Positions 1-7,315 of a stretch of DNA of 40,143 bases are shown here, one piece after another. Origin of the DNA: Opitutaceae bacterium. GTDB lineage: Bacteria; Verrucomicrobiota; Verrucomicrobiia; Opitutales; Opitutaceae. The stretch lies in contig JADJZJ010000041.1 in the NCBI GenBank assembly GCA_016715765.1, forward strand, positions 1 to 40,143, read 5' to 3'. Both the position numbers and the translations under genes were made by a program. Positions within the stretch are counted from its first letter, which is position 1; every line of letters begins with the position of its first letter. The notes beneath the pieces are model-generated. The model did not search any database. It was not told the DNA's origin and saw only the letters and a list, made by a program, of their open reading frames with translations.

Positions 1-1000
1 CGATCTCGCCGCTGTGCATCTTCTCGAAGGCCTCGTGCCAGGATTCCAGCGCCCAGATGCCGCCGAGGACCGGCCGCACGTCGAGCTGACCCGAGGCGAG
101 CAGCGCAAGCACGCGCTCCCACACCGGCCAGTTGTGGCTGAAGCTGCCCTGCAGCGTGATGTTCTTCTGCACGAGCGGATCGAGGGAGAAATTCAGCGGC
201 TGCGGACCCCAGCCCACCTTGCTGATCCAGCCGTTCGGCCGCACGAGTTCCAAGGCGATCTTCAACGCGGCCGAGGCCCCGGCGGCGTCAATCACGCCGT
301 CCACGCCCAGCCCGTCGCGCTGCTTCGCCCACGCGGACGCATCGCCGATGATGACCTCGCAACCGTAGGCCCTGGCCTTTTCGAGCCGGATCTTGTCGCG
401 CTCGAGTCCGACCAGCGCCACCTGCGCCCCGGCGAGCCGCGCCATGGCCGCGCACAAAATCCCAATCGGCCCCGGGCCAAGCACGATCACGCGGTCGCCG
501 GGCCGGATCTTCGCATTGTTGATGACGGCGTTGTAGGCCACGCAGCAGGGCTCGGTCAGGGCTGCGTGCTCGATCGCCAACCCGGCCGGCACGCGGTGCA
601 GGCAGCGGGCGGGAACGCGGACGAAACGCGTCATCGCGCCGTCCACGCCGTAGCCGAAGCCCTTGCGGGTCGGATCAAGATTGTAGAGGCCGGCGCGGCT
701 GAGCGGACTGTCGGCGTCAATGACCGCCGCGGTCTCGCTGACGACCCGGTCGCCTTCCGCCCAGTTTTTCACCGCGGCGCCCTTCGCCGCAATCACGCCG
801 CCGAACTCATGGCCAAGCACGACGGGATAATTCACCTTCCAGCTGTGCGAGCTGGTCCACTGGTGGAGGTCGCTGCCGCAGACACCGACAGCCTCGACCG
901 CGAGGATCACGTCGTCCGGACCCGGGTCGGGCCGGGTGAATTCCCGCAGCTCGACGCTGTGCGGTTCGGAGGAGTAGTTGACGACAGCAGGGCTTTTCAT
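1..1000 (-). CDS. Zinc-type alcohol/polyol dehydrogenase (MDR family), 3' end beyond the window
   Basis: This is a medium-chain dehydrogenase/reductase of the sorbitol/threonine dehydrogenase type, which oxidises a secondary alcohol of a polyol or sugar acid with NAD(P). The catalytic-zinc ligands are visible as C41 (CGSDLH) and H64-E65 (GHEF). The Rossmann motif VLGPGPIG follows at about residues 170-180. The four cysteines that normally bind a structural zinc are replaced by D95, S98, S101 and D109, while the surrounding residues (AGLYNL, RKGFGYG) are conserved. About 333 residues are visible, so only a short C-terminus is missing. The ATG at 1000 overlaps the stop of the upstream HPS-like gene (ATGA), so the two are translationally coupled. 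The substrate is not deducible; a polyol or hexulose phosphate would fit the partner gene. Confidence 0.85.
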   Translation of the reverse strand, partial: MKSPAVVNYSSEPHSVELREFTRPDPGPDDVILAVEAVGVCGSDLHQWTSSHSWKVNYPVVLGHEFGGVIAAKGAAVKNWAEGDRVVSETAAVIDADSPLSRAGLYNLDPTRKGFGYGVDGAMTRFVRVPARCLHRVPAGLAIEHAALTEPCCVAYNAVINNAKIRPGDRVIVLGPGPIGILCAAMARLAGAQVALVGLERDKIRLEKARAYGCEVIIGDASAWAKQRDGLGVDGVIDAAGASAALKIALELVRPNGWISKVGWGPQPLNFSLDPLVQKNITLQGSFSHNWPVWERVLALLASGQLDVRPVLGGIWALESWHEAFEKMHSGEI

Positions 1001-1710
1001 GGGGAAGATTTTCCGACGGGCACGTCACCGTAGCCGTGCACGCGCTCGCAGATGATGCGCAACGTGCCTTCGAGGTTGCCGTCGGCGGTCCGGAACGCAT
1101 CCGCATCCACTGCCAGCGGGGCCCCGATCACGACCAGGGGTGCACCGTACTCGGGCGTGCGCACCGCCTGCTCGAGGGTCAGGCCGCCGACGGCCTGCAC
1201 GGGCACGCGCACGGCCTTGACGACCTCGCGCAACTGGTCGAGCGGACTGGGCATCCGCCGGCCGGCGGCGGCGATGCCGCGGCGCTCGTCGTAGCCGATG
1301 TGGTGGATCACAAAATCGCAGCCCAGGTCCTCGATGAAGCGCGCGCCGGCCACCATGTCGGGGCAACCGAGGTTGTCGCCCATCACCTTCACGCCGTGGT
1401 CGCGGCCGGCCTTGACGACGCACTTCAGCGTCTCCTCGTGCGCCCGGGCCATCACGACCACGTGCGTGGCCCCGGCCTTCGCCATCATCTCGGCCTCGAG
1501 GTAGCCGCCGTCCATCGTCTTCAGGTCGGCGACAATCGGCACGCCGGGAAACCGTTCCCGCAGCGCCCGCACCCCGTGCAAACCCTCGGCGAGGATGAAA
1601 GGCGTGCCCGCCTCCAGCCAGTCCACGCCGGCCCGCCGGGCGAGCGTCGCGGTGGACAGGGCTTCGTTGATGTCGGTCAGGTCCAGGGATATCTGCACAA
1701 CGGGGCGCAT
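997..1710 (-). CDS. 3-hexulose-6-phosphate synthase / 3-keto-gulonate-6-P decarboxylase-like (OMPDC superfamily)
   Basis: A 237-residue TIM-barrel protein of the orotidine-5'-phosphate decarboxylase superfamily, HPS/KGPDC branch. Family residues fall at the numbering known for KGPDC: E33, D62-x-K64-x-x-D67 (DLKTMD) and H136. Three positions that distinguish the two activities, as I recall from published KGPDC-to-HPS mutagenesis (E112, R139, T169), are here D112, G139 and V174 (aligned to 169). Two of the three lean towards hexulose-phosphate synthase, which condenses formaldehyde with ribulose 5-phosphate. I chose the ATG at 1710 because the family starts immediately before the first beta strand and a GGTGA lies 10 bp upstream; an in-frame GTG at 1728 is the alternative. 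It overlaps the dehydrogenase gene by 4 bp. No isomerase (PHI) partner is visible. Confidence 0.8.
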   Translation of the reverse strand: MRPVVQISLDLTDINEALSTATLARRAGVDWLEAGTPFILAEGLHGVRALRERFPGVPIVADLKTMDGGYLEAEMMAKAGATHVVVMARAHEETLKCVVKAGRDHGVKVMGDNLGCPDMVAGARFIEDLGCDFVIHHIGYDERRGIAAAGRRMPSPLDQLREVVKAVRVPVQAVGGLTLEQAVRTPEYGAPLVVIGAPLAVDADAFRTADGNLEGTLRIICERVHGYGDVPVGKSSP

Positions 1711-1816
1711 GGGGATGAAGTCACCCACAGTTGGGCCGCGATACCGTCTGCGTCAACGTTGTCGCCGGGCTACAGGTAGAAAGTCCCATGGATGACACTA
1801 TATTTCAGCCATCTGT

Positions 1817-1935
1817 TGTAGGGCCGCACCTTGGTGCGTGCCTTGGCGCCGCGAAGGGGGAGAAATGTTTCCGGATGCGTGAGGTACACAGGCCGGACCG
1901 AGGTCCGGCCCTACAGTCTAAATGCATACGGACGT
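1817..1935. repeat. Long imperfect palindrome, family A, copy 1
   Basis: The arms read TGTAGGGCCGCACC... and ...GGTCCGGCCCTACA, with CCTTGGTGCGTGCCTTGG just inside the left arm. A second copy lies at 21663-21780 and keeps the arms, the interior and a 3' tail ending CATACGGACGT. It occupies the gap between the two divergent operons at 1710 and 2153. I see no other gene in that gap. Confidence 0.85.
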
Positions 1936-1958
1936 AGGCATGAGCCGATACGCGCCAC

Positions 1959-2015
1959 GGTAGGCAGCCCGCTTGCGGGCGCGTGATGGGCACGCGCAAG
2001 CGCGCTGGCCTTCCC
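1959..2015. repeat. Imperfect palindrome of the 'GGTAGG...CTTGC' type (family I)
   Basis: Left half GGTAGGCAGCCCGCTTGCGG; right half CGCGCAAGCGCGCTGGCC then TTCCC. The design resembles the element at 37694-37749 (GGTAGGGCGCCAGCTTGCTG ... GAGCAAGCTCCC ... CCTACCC). Two nested short stems sit inside outer GGTAGG/CCTACC-like ends. Confidence 0.5.
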
Positions 2016-2152
2016 GGCTGTGTTAGGTTGCGCGCCGCCCATCGCCACAGAGTTTCATCGCCAGCCGTCGGCCTATGCCACATATGTCCGCTTTGTCCCA
2101 TGGCGACAGTGCCTGGCATCCACTAAGCTCCGCTGAATCGCCGGTTATACCC

Positions 2153-3760
2153 ATGCCGCTCCCCCAGCCCGCCCTGATCCCGCAACCGCAACGCTGTACC
2201 GTGTTGGAGGGCGCCGCGTTCACACTGACCAAGGACACCGTGATTCACGCGTCCGGTGCGCTGGCCCCCAGTGCGCAGCAGCTCGCGTCCCGCCTGCGCG
2301 CGGGCACCGGCTGGGCGCTGCCCGTCGTGGCCGATCCCGCTCCCGGCGCCGGCGGCGGTTCACGCATTGAATTCCGTCTCGCGCCTCCCGCGCTGCCCGG
2401 ACCCGAGGCTTACAACCTTCAGGTCGACGCCACCCGGGTCACGATCACCGCCTCCGCTCCCGCCGGCGCCTTCTACGCCGGCCAGACGTTTCTCCAGCTC
2501 CTGCCGCCCGCGATCTTCGACATCTTTCCCCGCGCCGAATTGAAATGGACGGCCCCCGCCGTCGCGATCGAGGACGCCCCGCGGTTCCGCTGGCGCGGGG
2601 TCATGATCGACAGCGCCCGGCTGTTCCAGACCACCGGCTATCTCAAGCGGTTCATTGACGTGATGGCGCAGCACAAGCTCAACGTCCTCCACTGGCACCT
2701 CGTCGACGACCAGGGCTGGCGCATCGAAATCAAAAAATATCCCCGGCTCACGGAGGTTGGCGGCAAGCGCCGTGAAACCGTCCGCGGCCACCGCATCAAC
2801 CTGCTCGGCGGCGACGGTGTGCCGGTCGAGGGTTATTACACGCAGGAGGAGATCCGCGATCTCGTGGCCTATGCCGCCGCGCGACACATTCAGATCCTGC
2901 CCGAGATCGAGATGCCCGGCCACGCCCAGGCCGCCGTCGCCGCCTACCCGGAGCTGGGGATCCTGCCGCAGGCCCGCGAGGTCAGTTGCATGTGGGGCAT
3001 CCACGAAACCCTGTTCAACACCAAGCCCGCCACGTTCGCCTTCCTGCAGGACGTGCTGACCGAGGTCATCGCCCTGTTCCCGTTCGAATACCTGCACATC
3101 GGCGGTGACGAAGCCGTGAAGAAACAATGGAAGGAAGACCCCGCCACGCAGGCCCACATGAAGGCGCTCGGCCTGCCCGACGAGGAACATCTGCAAAGCT
3201 GGTTCATCCGGCAGATCGAGGCGTTCCTGCAAACGCAGGGCCGCCGCATGGTCGGTTGGGACGAGATCCTCGAGGGCGGACTCGCGAAGAGTGCCACCGT
3301 CATGTCGTGGCGCGGCATCGAGGGCGCCATCGCCGCCGCCAAGCTCGGCAACGATGCGATCATGTGCCCCAACCCCTTCGTTTACTTCGACTATTTCCAA
3401 AGCGGTTCACCCGACCACGAGCCGCTCTCCATCGGCGGCAACCTGCCGCTGGCGAAGGTCCACTCCTACGAGCCGATCCCGGCGGAGCTCACTCCCGGGC
3501 AGGCGGGCTGCATCGTCGGCGTGCAGGGCCAGCTGTGGACCGAATACACCCCGACCGCCAACCGCCTCGATTACATGGCCTTCCCGCGCACGTGCGCCCT
3601 GGCCGAGGTCGCATGGTGTCCGCGGGAACGCCCGGCGTTCCCCGACTTCCTTGGCCGGCTCCGCACCCACCTCCGCCGCCTGGACGTACAGGACGTGCGT
3701 TACCGCGCCCCGCTGGAATATCTGCCGGCGCCGGACGGCGCCGGAACGCTCAACGCTTAA
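2153..3760 (+). CDS. Beta-N-acetylhexosaminidase, glycoside hydrolase family 20
   Basis: A retaining exo-hexosaminidase that removes terminal GlcNAc or GalNAc by substrate-assisted catalysis. The N-terminal alpha/beta domain (about residues 1-140) leads into a TIM barrel that begins at WRGVMIDSAR. The hallmarks HWHLVDDQGWR and HIGGDE are present, the latter with the catalytic pair D319-E320. The barrel is complete (GWDEIL, GVQGQLWTEY, ALAEVAW). At 535 residues it is of usual length. I chose the ATG at 2153 because the family begins with a P-x-P-rich strand there; an upstream in-frame ATG at 2075 adds unrelated residues. No signal peptide is evident, so it may act in the cytoplasm on imported oligosaccharides. 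The last codons and the TAA lie inside the repeat at 3745-3865. Confidence 0.93.
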   Translation: MPLPQPALIPQPQRCTVLEGAAFTLTKDTVIHASGALAPSAQQLASRLRAGTGWALPVVADPAPGAGGGSRIEFRLAPPALPGPEAYNLQVDATRVTITASAPAGAFYAGQTFLQLLPPAIFDIFPRAELKWTAPAVAIEDAPRFRWRGVMIDSARLFQTTGYLKRFIDVMAQHKLNVLHWHLVDDQGWRIEIKKYPRLTEVGGKRRETVRGHRINLLGGDGVPVEGYYTQEEIRDLVAYAAARHIQILPEIEMPGHAQAAVAAYPELGILPQAREVSCMWGIHETLFNTKPATFAFLQDVLTEVIALFPFEYLHIGGDEAVKKQWKEDPATQAHMKALGLPDEEHLQSWFIRQIEAFLQTQGRRMVGWDEILEGGLAKSATVMSWRGIEGAIAAAKLGNDAIMCPNPFVYFDYFQSGSPDHEPLSIGGNLPLAKVHSYEPIPAELTPGQAGCIVGVQGQLWTEYTPTANRLDYMAFPRTCALAEVAWCPRERPAFPDFLGRLRTHLRRLDVQDVRYRAPLEYLPAPDGAGTLNA

Positions 3761-3865
3761 CTTTTAACGCTGAACGCTCAATTTCGGAACCGAACCTTCG
3801 GACAATCAATTCTCAGCCAGTCCGGCACTTAAGCGTTAAAAGTTAAACGTTAAGCGTTGAGCGTT
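3745..3865. repeat. Palindromic repeat with AACGCTCAACGCTTAA arms (family E)
   Basis: The left arm AACGCTCAACGCTTAACTTT continues TTAACGCT (3745-3771). The right arm carries GCGTTAAAAGTTAAACGTTA followed by AGCGTTGAGCGTT (3832-3865). The two arms are close reverse complements with an approximately 60-bp spacer. The element is far more AT-rich than its neighbours. It contains the TAA stop of the GH20 gene and ends 22 bp before the dehydratase start. It could serve as a transcription terminator between them. Confidence 0.85.
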
Positions 3866-3887
3866 CCCTCCCTGCCATTTCAGTCCC

Positions 3888-5054
3888 ATGAAAATCACCT
3901 CCTGCCAGACCTTCCTCGTCGAGGGCATCAAGTACAACTGGACGCTGCTCAAGATCGAAACCGATGCCGGCATCCACGGCTGGGGCGAGGCCACCAACTG
4001 GCCCGGCTCGCCACTGGTCGAGGCGGCCTGCCAGCATGTGGGCAACTTCATCGTCGGGCAGGATGCGCGGCGCATCGACTACCTGTGGACGAAGATCTAC
4101 CGCGACATGCACTGGCTCGGCCAGGCCGGTCCGCTGCTGTCCGCCATCAGCGCCGTGGACATTGCCCTCTGGGATATCAAGGGGAAGCAGCTCGGCGCCC
4201 CCGTCTATCAACTCCTGGGCGGCCCCTACCGGCAGAAAATCCAGCTCTACGCCAACTACTGGTTCATCGGCGGCGGCCATTCCGCGGCCGACTACGCCCG
4301 CCAGGCCAGGGCCACGGTCGCGCAGGGTTTCACCGCCCTGAAATTCGATCCCTTCGCCCACGTGCATTATGGCTATGGCGATGACCTGAGCGACAACAAC
4401 GGCCTGACCGAAAAGCAGAAGCAGCTCGCCGTGGATGTCGTCGCCGCGGTCGCAGAGGCCGTCGGCCCGGACGTCGCCATCGCCATCGAGACCCACGCCT
4501 TCCTCAACGGCCCGACCGCCGTCGAGATGGCCCACCGGCTCGCCGGCCTGAAATTCAACTGCATGTGGTACGAGGAACCCGCGCTGCCGGAGTTTCCCGC
4601 CGCCATCGCCGACATCCGCCGCCGCATCCCGCTGCCCGTCTGCGTCGGCGAGCGCATCCATTCGCGCTTCATGCTGCGCGCCGTGCTGGAGCAGCAGGCC
4701 GCCGACATCGTGATGCCCGACATCACGCGCTGCGGCGGCATCACGGAGATGCGCAAGATGGCCAACCTCGCCGAAACGCACAACGTGCCCTTCGCCCCGC
4801 ACAATCCCAACGGCCCGCTTTCCACCATCGCCTCCGCCCACGTGATGGCGACGATCCCGAATTTCTTCCGGCAGGAATTCATGATGAATGACGTGCCCTG
4901 GCGCGACGCCTGCCTCTCCCACCCGCTGCCGGTCGAGCAGGGATATTTCATTCTGCCCGACCGGCCCGGGCTCGGGTTCGACGTCAACGAGGCCGAACTC
5001 CGGCGCCACCCCGGCCTGCGATCCGTCCCGGCCGGCCGCAATTTCTACGTATGA
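3888..5054 (+). CDS. Mandelate racemase/muconate lactonizing-type acid-sugar dehydratase (enolase superfamily)
   Basis: A 388-residue enolase-superfamily enzyme, most like the D-galactonate/D-mannonate dehydratase subgroup. It should take a proton from a sugar acid (aldonate) and eliminate water to give a 2-keto-3-deoxy acid. Visible catalytic features are K152 in LKFDPF, the metal-ligand/base pair E201-T-H203, E230 in YEEP, E255 in GER and H305 in APHNPNGP. The spacings 230-255 and 255-305 match the galactonate-dehydratase pattern. The first metal ligand is Glu rather than the usual Asp. The exact substrate cannot be read from sequence. It overlaps the following RraA-like gene by 4 bp (ATGA), so dehydratase and aldolase are probably made together and act in sequence. 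Confidence 0.88.
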   Translation: MKITSCQTFLVEGIKYNWTLLKIETDAGIHGWGEATNWPGSPLVEAACQHVGNFIVGQDARRIDYLWTKIYRDMHWLGQAGPLLSAISAVDIALWDIKGKQLGAPVYQLLGGPYRQKIQLYANYWFIGGGHSAADYARQARATVAQGFTALKFDPFAHVHYGYGDDLSDNNGLTEKQKQLAVDVVAAVAEAVGPDVAIAIETHAFLNGPTAVEMAHRLAGLKFNCMWYEEPALPEFPAAIADIRRRIPLPVCVGERIHSRFMLRAVLEQQAADIVMPDITRCGGITEMRKMANLAETHNVPFAPHNPNGPLSTIASAHVMATIPNFFRQEFMMNDVPWRDACLSHPLPVEQGYFILPDRPGLGFDVNEAELRRHPGLRSVPAGRNFYV

Positions 5055-5755
5055 AAGCCAAGACCCGCCTCTGGACCGATGACACCGGCCTGTTCGCCCT
5101 CGCCCGGGCCGAACTCTTCACCGCCGTCGTCGGCGACATCATGGACAAGCTCGGCGCCCAGCGCCAGTTCCTGCCCCCGCAGATCCGGCCCTTGCGCGGC
5201 GACATGGTGACCATCGGTCGCGCCATGACCGTGCTCGAGGCCGACGTCTTCACGGACAAGCCTGCCGACGGCCACAATCCGCTCCTGAAAAAACCCTTCG
5301 GCCTCATGCTGGAGGCGCTCGATGACCTGAAGACCAACGAAATCTACGTCTGCACCGGCGCCTCGCCGAGTTATGCGCTCTGGGGTGAGTTGATGAGCAC
5401 CCGCGCGCTGCGCTGCGGTGCCGTCGGCGCCATCGTGGACGGCTACTCCCGCGACACCCATGGCATCCTTGCCCTCGGGTTCCCCACCTTCTCGTACGGT
5501 CCCTATGCCCAGGACCAGGCCCCGCGCGGGAAGGTGGTTGATTTCCGGGTCCCCCTGCAGATCGGCGACGTCCGCATCCAGCCCGGCGACATTCTCTTCG
5601 GCGACATCGACGGCGTCTGCGCCGTGCCGAAGGCCCTCGAGCGGGAGGTGTTCACCAAGGCCCTCGAAAAGGCCCGCGGCGAGAAGGTCGTGCAGAAGGC
5701 GATCGCCAGGGGGATGCGCGCCAAGACCGCCTTCGAGAAATTCGGTATCATGTGA
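5051..5755 (+). CDS. RraA-like / HMG-type aldolase family protein
   Basis: A 234-residue member of the RraA fold, which includes 4-hydroxy-4-methyl-2-oxoglutarate aldolases and other class II pyruvate aldolases as well as RNase E regulators. The family signature is present: WGEL at 111-114 and VDGYSRD, with R134 and D135 binding substrate and metal. These are followed by GDILFGDIDGV and a C-terminal helix. Its start lies inside the stop of the sugar-acid dehydratase (4-bp overlap). That makes an aldolase acting on a 2-keto-3-deoxy acid far more likely than a role in RNA decay. The true substrate is not determinable here. Confidence 0.82.
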   Translation: MKAKTRLWTDDTGLFALARAELFTAVVGDIMDKLGAQRQFLPPQIRPLRGDMVTIGRAMTVLEADVFTDKPADGHNPLLKKPFGLMLEALDDLKTNEIYVCTGASPSYALWGELMSTRALRCGAVGAIVDGYSRDTHGILALGFPTFSYGPYAQDQAPRGKVVDFRVPLQIGDVRIQPGDILFGDIDGVCAVPKALEREVFTKALEKARGEKVVQKAIARGMRAKTAFEKFGIM

Positions 5756-5794
5756 GGCAGGCTGCCAGATGATCACGCTTGCTCCTTGCATTTT

Positions 5795-5899
5795 GGTAGG
5801 GCCCGGCCTCCCTCCTTCGCCCGGCCTACGGAGGGCAGGCCGGGCGGGCCGTTGGTCATGCGCATGCCAAACCGCCCGTCCGGAGGCCGGGCGCTACCC
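5795..5899. repeat. Imperfect palindrome of family G, copy 1
   Basis: The outer arms are TAGGGCCCGGCCTCC and GGAGGCCGGGCGCTACCC. The interior stem CTCCTTCGCCCGGCCTACGG/AGGGCAGG is shared almost unchanged with the element at 8261-8318. It fills the gap between the RraA-like gene and the P450 gene, where I see no coding sequence. Confidence 0.75.
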
Positions 5900-5938
5900 A
5901 CGGAACAACCTGCTCTCCGGTAAATCCACGCCCAGGTG

Positions 5939-7162
5939 ATGAGCCTGAAGCTGGACGACGTCATTGACAGCCCCGCGTTTGCCGCGGACCCGTTTCCCTA
6001 TTACCGGGAATTGCAGGCCGATGATCCCGTGCAGTGGTCCCGGCGCTGGAACTGCTGGGTCGTCACGCGCTACGAGGAGGTGCGCACGTGCCTGCAGGAT
6101 TTCCGCCGCTTCTCCAATGTCGGCCGCATCACCGGGCTCTTCCACCGGCATTTCGATGCGGCGCAACTCGCCGCCCTGCAGCCGCTCGTCGCGCACTACT
6201 CCCAGGGTCTCATCAATGTGGACCCGCCGGAGCACACGCGCATCCGCAAACTGCTGCATGACGCCTTCCGCCCCGCGACCATCAGCCGCCTCGCGGGCCA
6301 TGTGCGGCAATTCGTGGACGAACTGCTGGCCGCGCGCCTCGGCGCCCAACGGCTGGAGGTGGTGCACGACCTGGCGCATCCGCTGCCCGTGCAGGTCATC
6401 GCCGAGCTTTTCGGAGTGCCCCGGGCGGATGTGAACCTCTTCACCCGATGGTCGGCCGGCATCGTGGAGTTCATGAAGTCGCCCCAGCCGGCCTTCGAGA
6501 CCTGCCTGCGTTCGCAGACCTCGCTGCTGGAACTCCGGGCCTATCTGCGCGCCGCGATGGCGGAACGCCGCACCCGGCCGCGCGATGACGTCCTGTCCCT
6601 CATGGTGCACGCCCAATCGGAAGGCGAGGCGCTGACCGAGGAGGAAATCCTCGGCACCTCGGTCACCCTGTTGCTGGGCGGGCACGAGACCACGACGCGC
6701 CTGCTGACCACCACCATCCTCGAACTGCTCCGGCATCCGGCCCAGCTCGATCAACTGCGCGCGGACCCGTCCCTCATGGAAACCGCCGTGGAGGAATTCC
6801 TGCGCTACTGCGGCCCGTTTCATCGCGACCAGCGGGTCTGCCTCACGGACACCACCATCGGCGGCATCGCGATCGCGAAGGGCGATTACATTTTGCTCAT
6901 GCTCGCGGCCGCCAATCGCGATCCCGAGCAGTTTGCCGATCCCGACGCCCTCGACCTGGCCCGCAAACCCAACCGTCACCTCGCCTTCGGTTTCGGTCCG
7001 CACATTTGCCTCGGGGCGCACCTGGCCCGCCTGGAAATGGCCGTGGCCCTCGGCACCCTGCTCGCCTCCTGCCGCGAACTCCGCCTGTGCAGCGATCCCA
7101 TCGCGTGGGACTTCGGCTTCCTCCGCGGACCGCGGGAGCTGGTGATCGAATTCAAACGCTGA
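5939..7162 (+). CDS. Cytochrome P450 (soluble bacterial class I type)
   Basis: A 407-residue haem monooxygenase with all P450 hallmarks. The I-helix is LLLGGHETT (G247-T251, with E250-T251). The ExxR motif lies in VEEFLRY. The haem-binding loop FGFGPHICLGAHLAR carries the axial Cys at C357. There is no membrane anchor, so it needs an external ferredoxin and reductase, and none is encoded in the window. I chose the ATG at 5939; a GTG at 5936 is adjacent in frame. The substrate is unknown. Its place in a sugar-acid and glycan cluster is unusual. P450s in some marine glycan loci demethylate O-methyl sugars, which would be one reading, but nothing here shows it. A repeat starts just after the stop codon. 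Confidence 0.93.
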   Translation: MSLKLDDVIDSPAFAADPFPYYRELQADDPVQWSRRWNCWVVTRYEEVRTCLQDFRRFSNVGRITGLFHRHFDAAQLAALQPLVAHYSQGLINVDPPEHTRIRKLLHDAFRPATISRLAGHVRQFVDELLAARLGAQRLEVVHDLAHPLPVQVIAELFGVPRADVNLFTRWSAGIVEFMKSPQPAFETCLRSQTSLLELRAYLRAAMAERRTRPRDDVLSLMVHAQSEGEALTEEEILGTSVTLLLGGHETTTRLLTTTILELLRHPAQLDQLRADPSLMETAVEEFLRYCGPFHRDQRVCLTDTTIGGIAIAKGDYILLMLAAANRDPEQFADPDALDLARKPNRHLAFGFGPHICLGAHLARLEMAVALGTLLASCRELRLCSDPIAWDFGFLRGPRELVIEFKR

Positions 7163-7164
7163 TC

Positions 7165-7313
7165 CGGACTCATGAAGTTGAACCACAGATGAACACGGAT
7201 AAACACAGATGATAAGGCAGGTTGAGGCTGCCATGATCTTGGTAATCCATTCTGATCTGTGTTCATCTGTGTCTGTCTGTGGTTTCCTTTTGAATTGTTC
7301 CGGCTGATTCCTG
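7165..7313. repeat. 'ACCACAGATGAACAC' inverted repeat, family D, copy 1
   Basis: The left arm is GTTGAACCACAGATGAACAC followed by GGATAAACACAGAT. The right arm is ATCTGTGTTCATCTGTGTCT then GTCTGTGGTTTCC. The outer flanks CCGGACTCATG and TTCCGGCTGATTCCTG are also shared with the copy at 16175-16380. It fills the whole space between the P450 stop and the dehydrogenase start. Confidence 0.88.
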
Positions 7314-7315
7314 CC

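Noticed and set aside
5051..5755. Naming this gene rraA, the RNase E inhibitor
   Set aside because: The overlap with a sugar-acid dehydratase and the conserved R134-D135 aldolase residues fit a catabolic aldolase better.
7259..7315. An upstream start for the hydroxyacid dehydrogenase
   Set aside because: These codons are translated from a family D repeat and add residues absent from the family.
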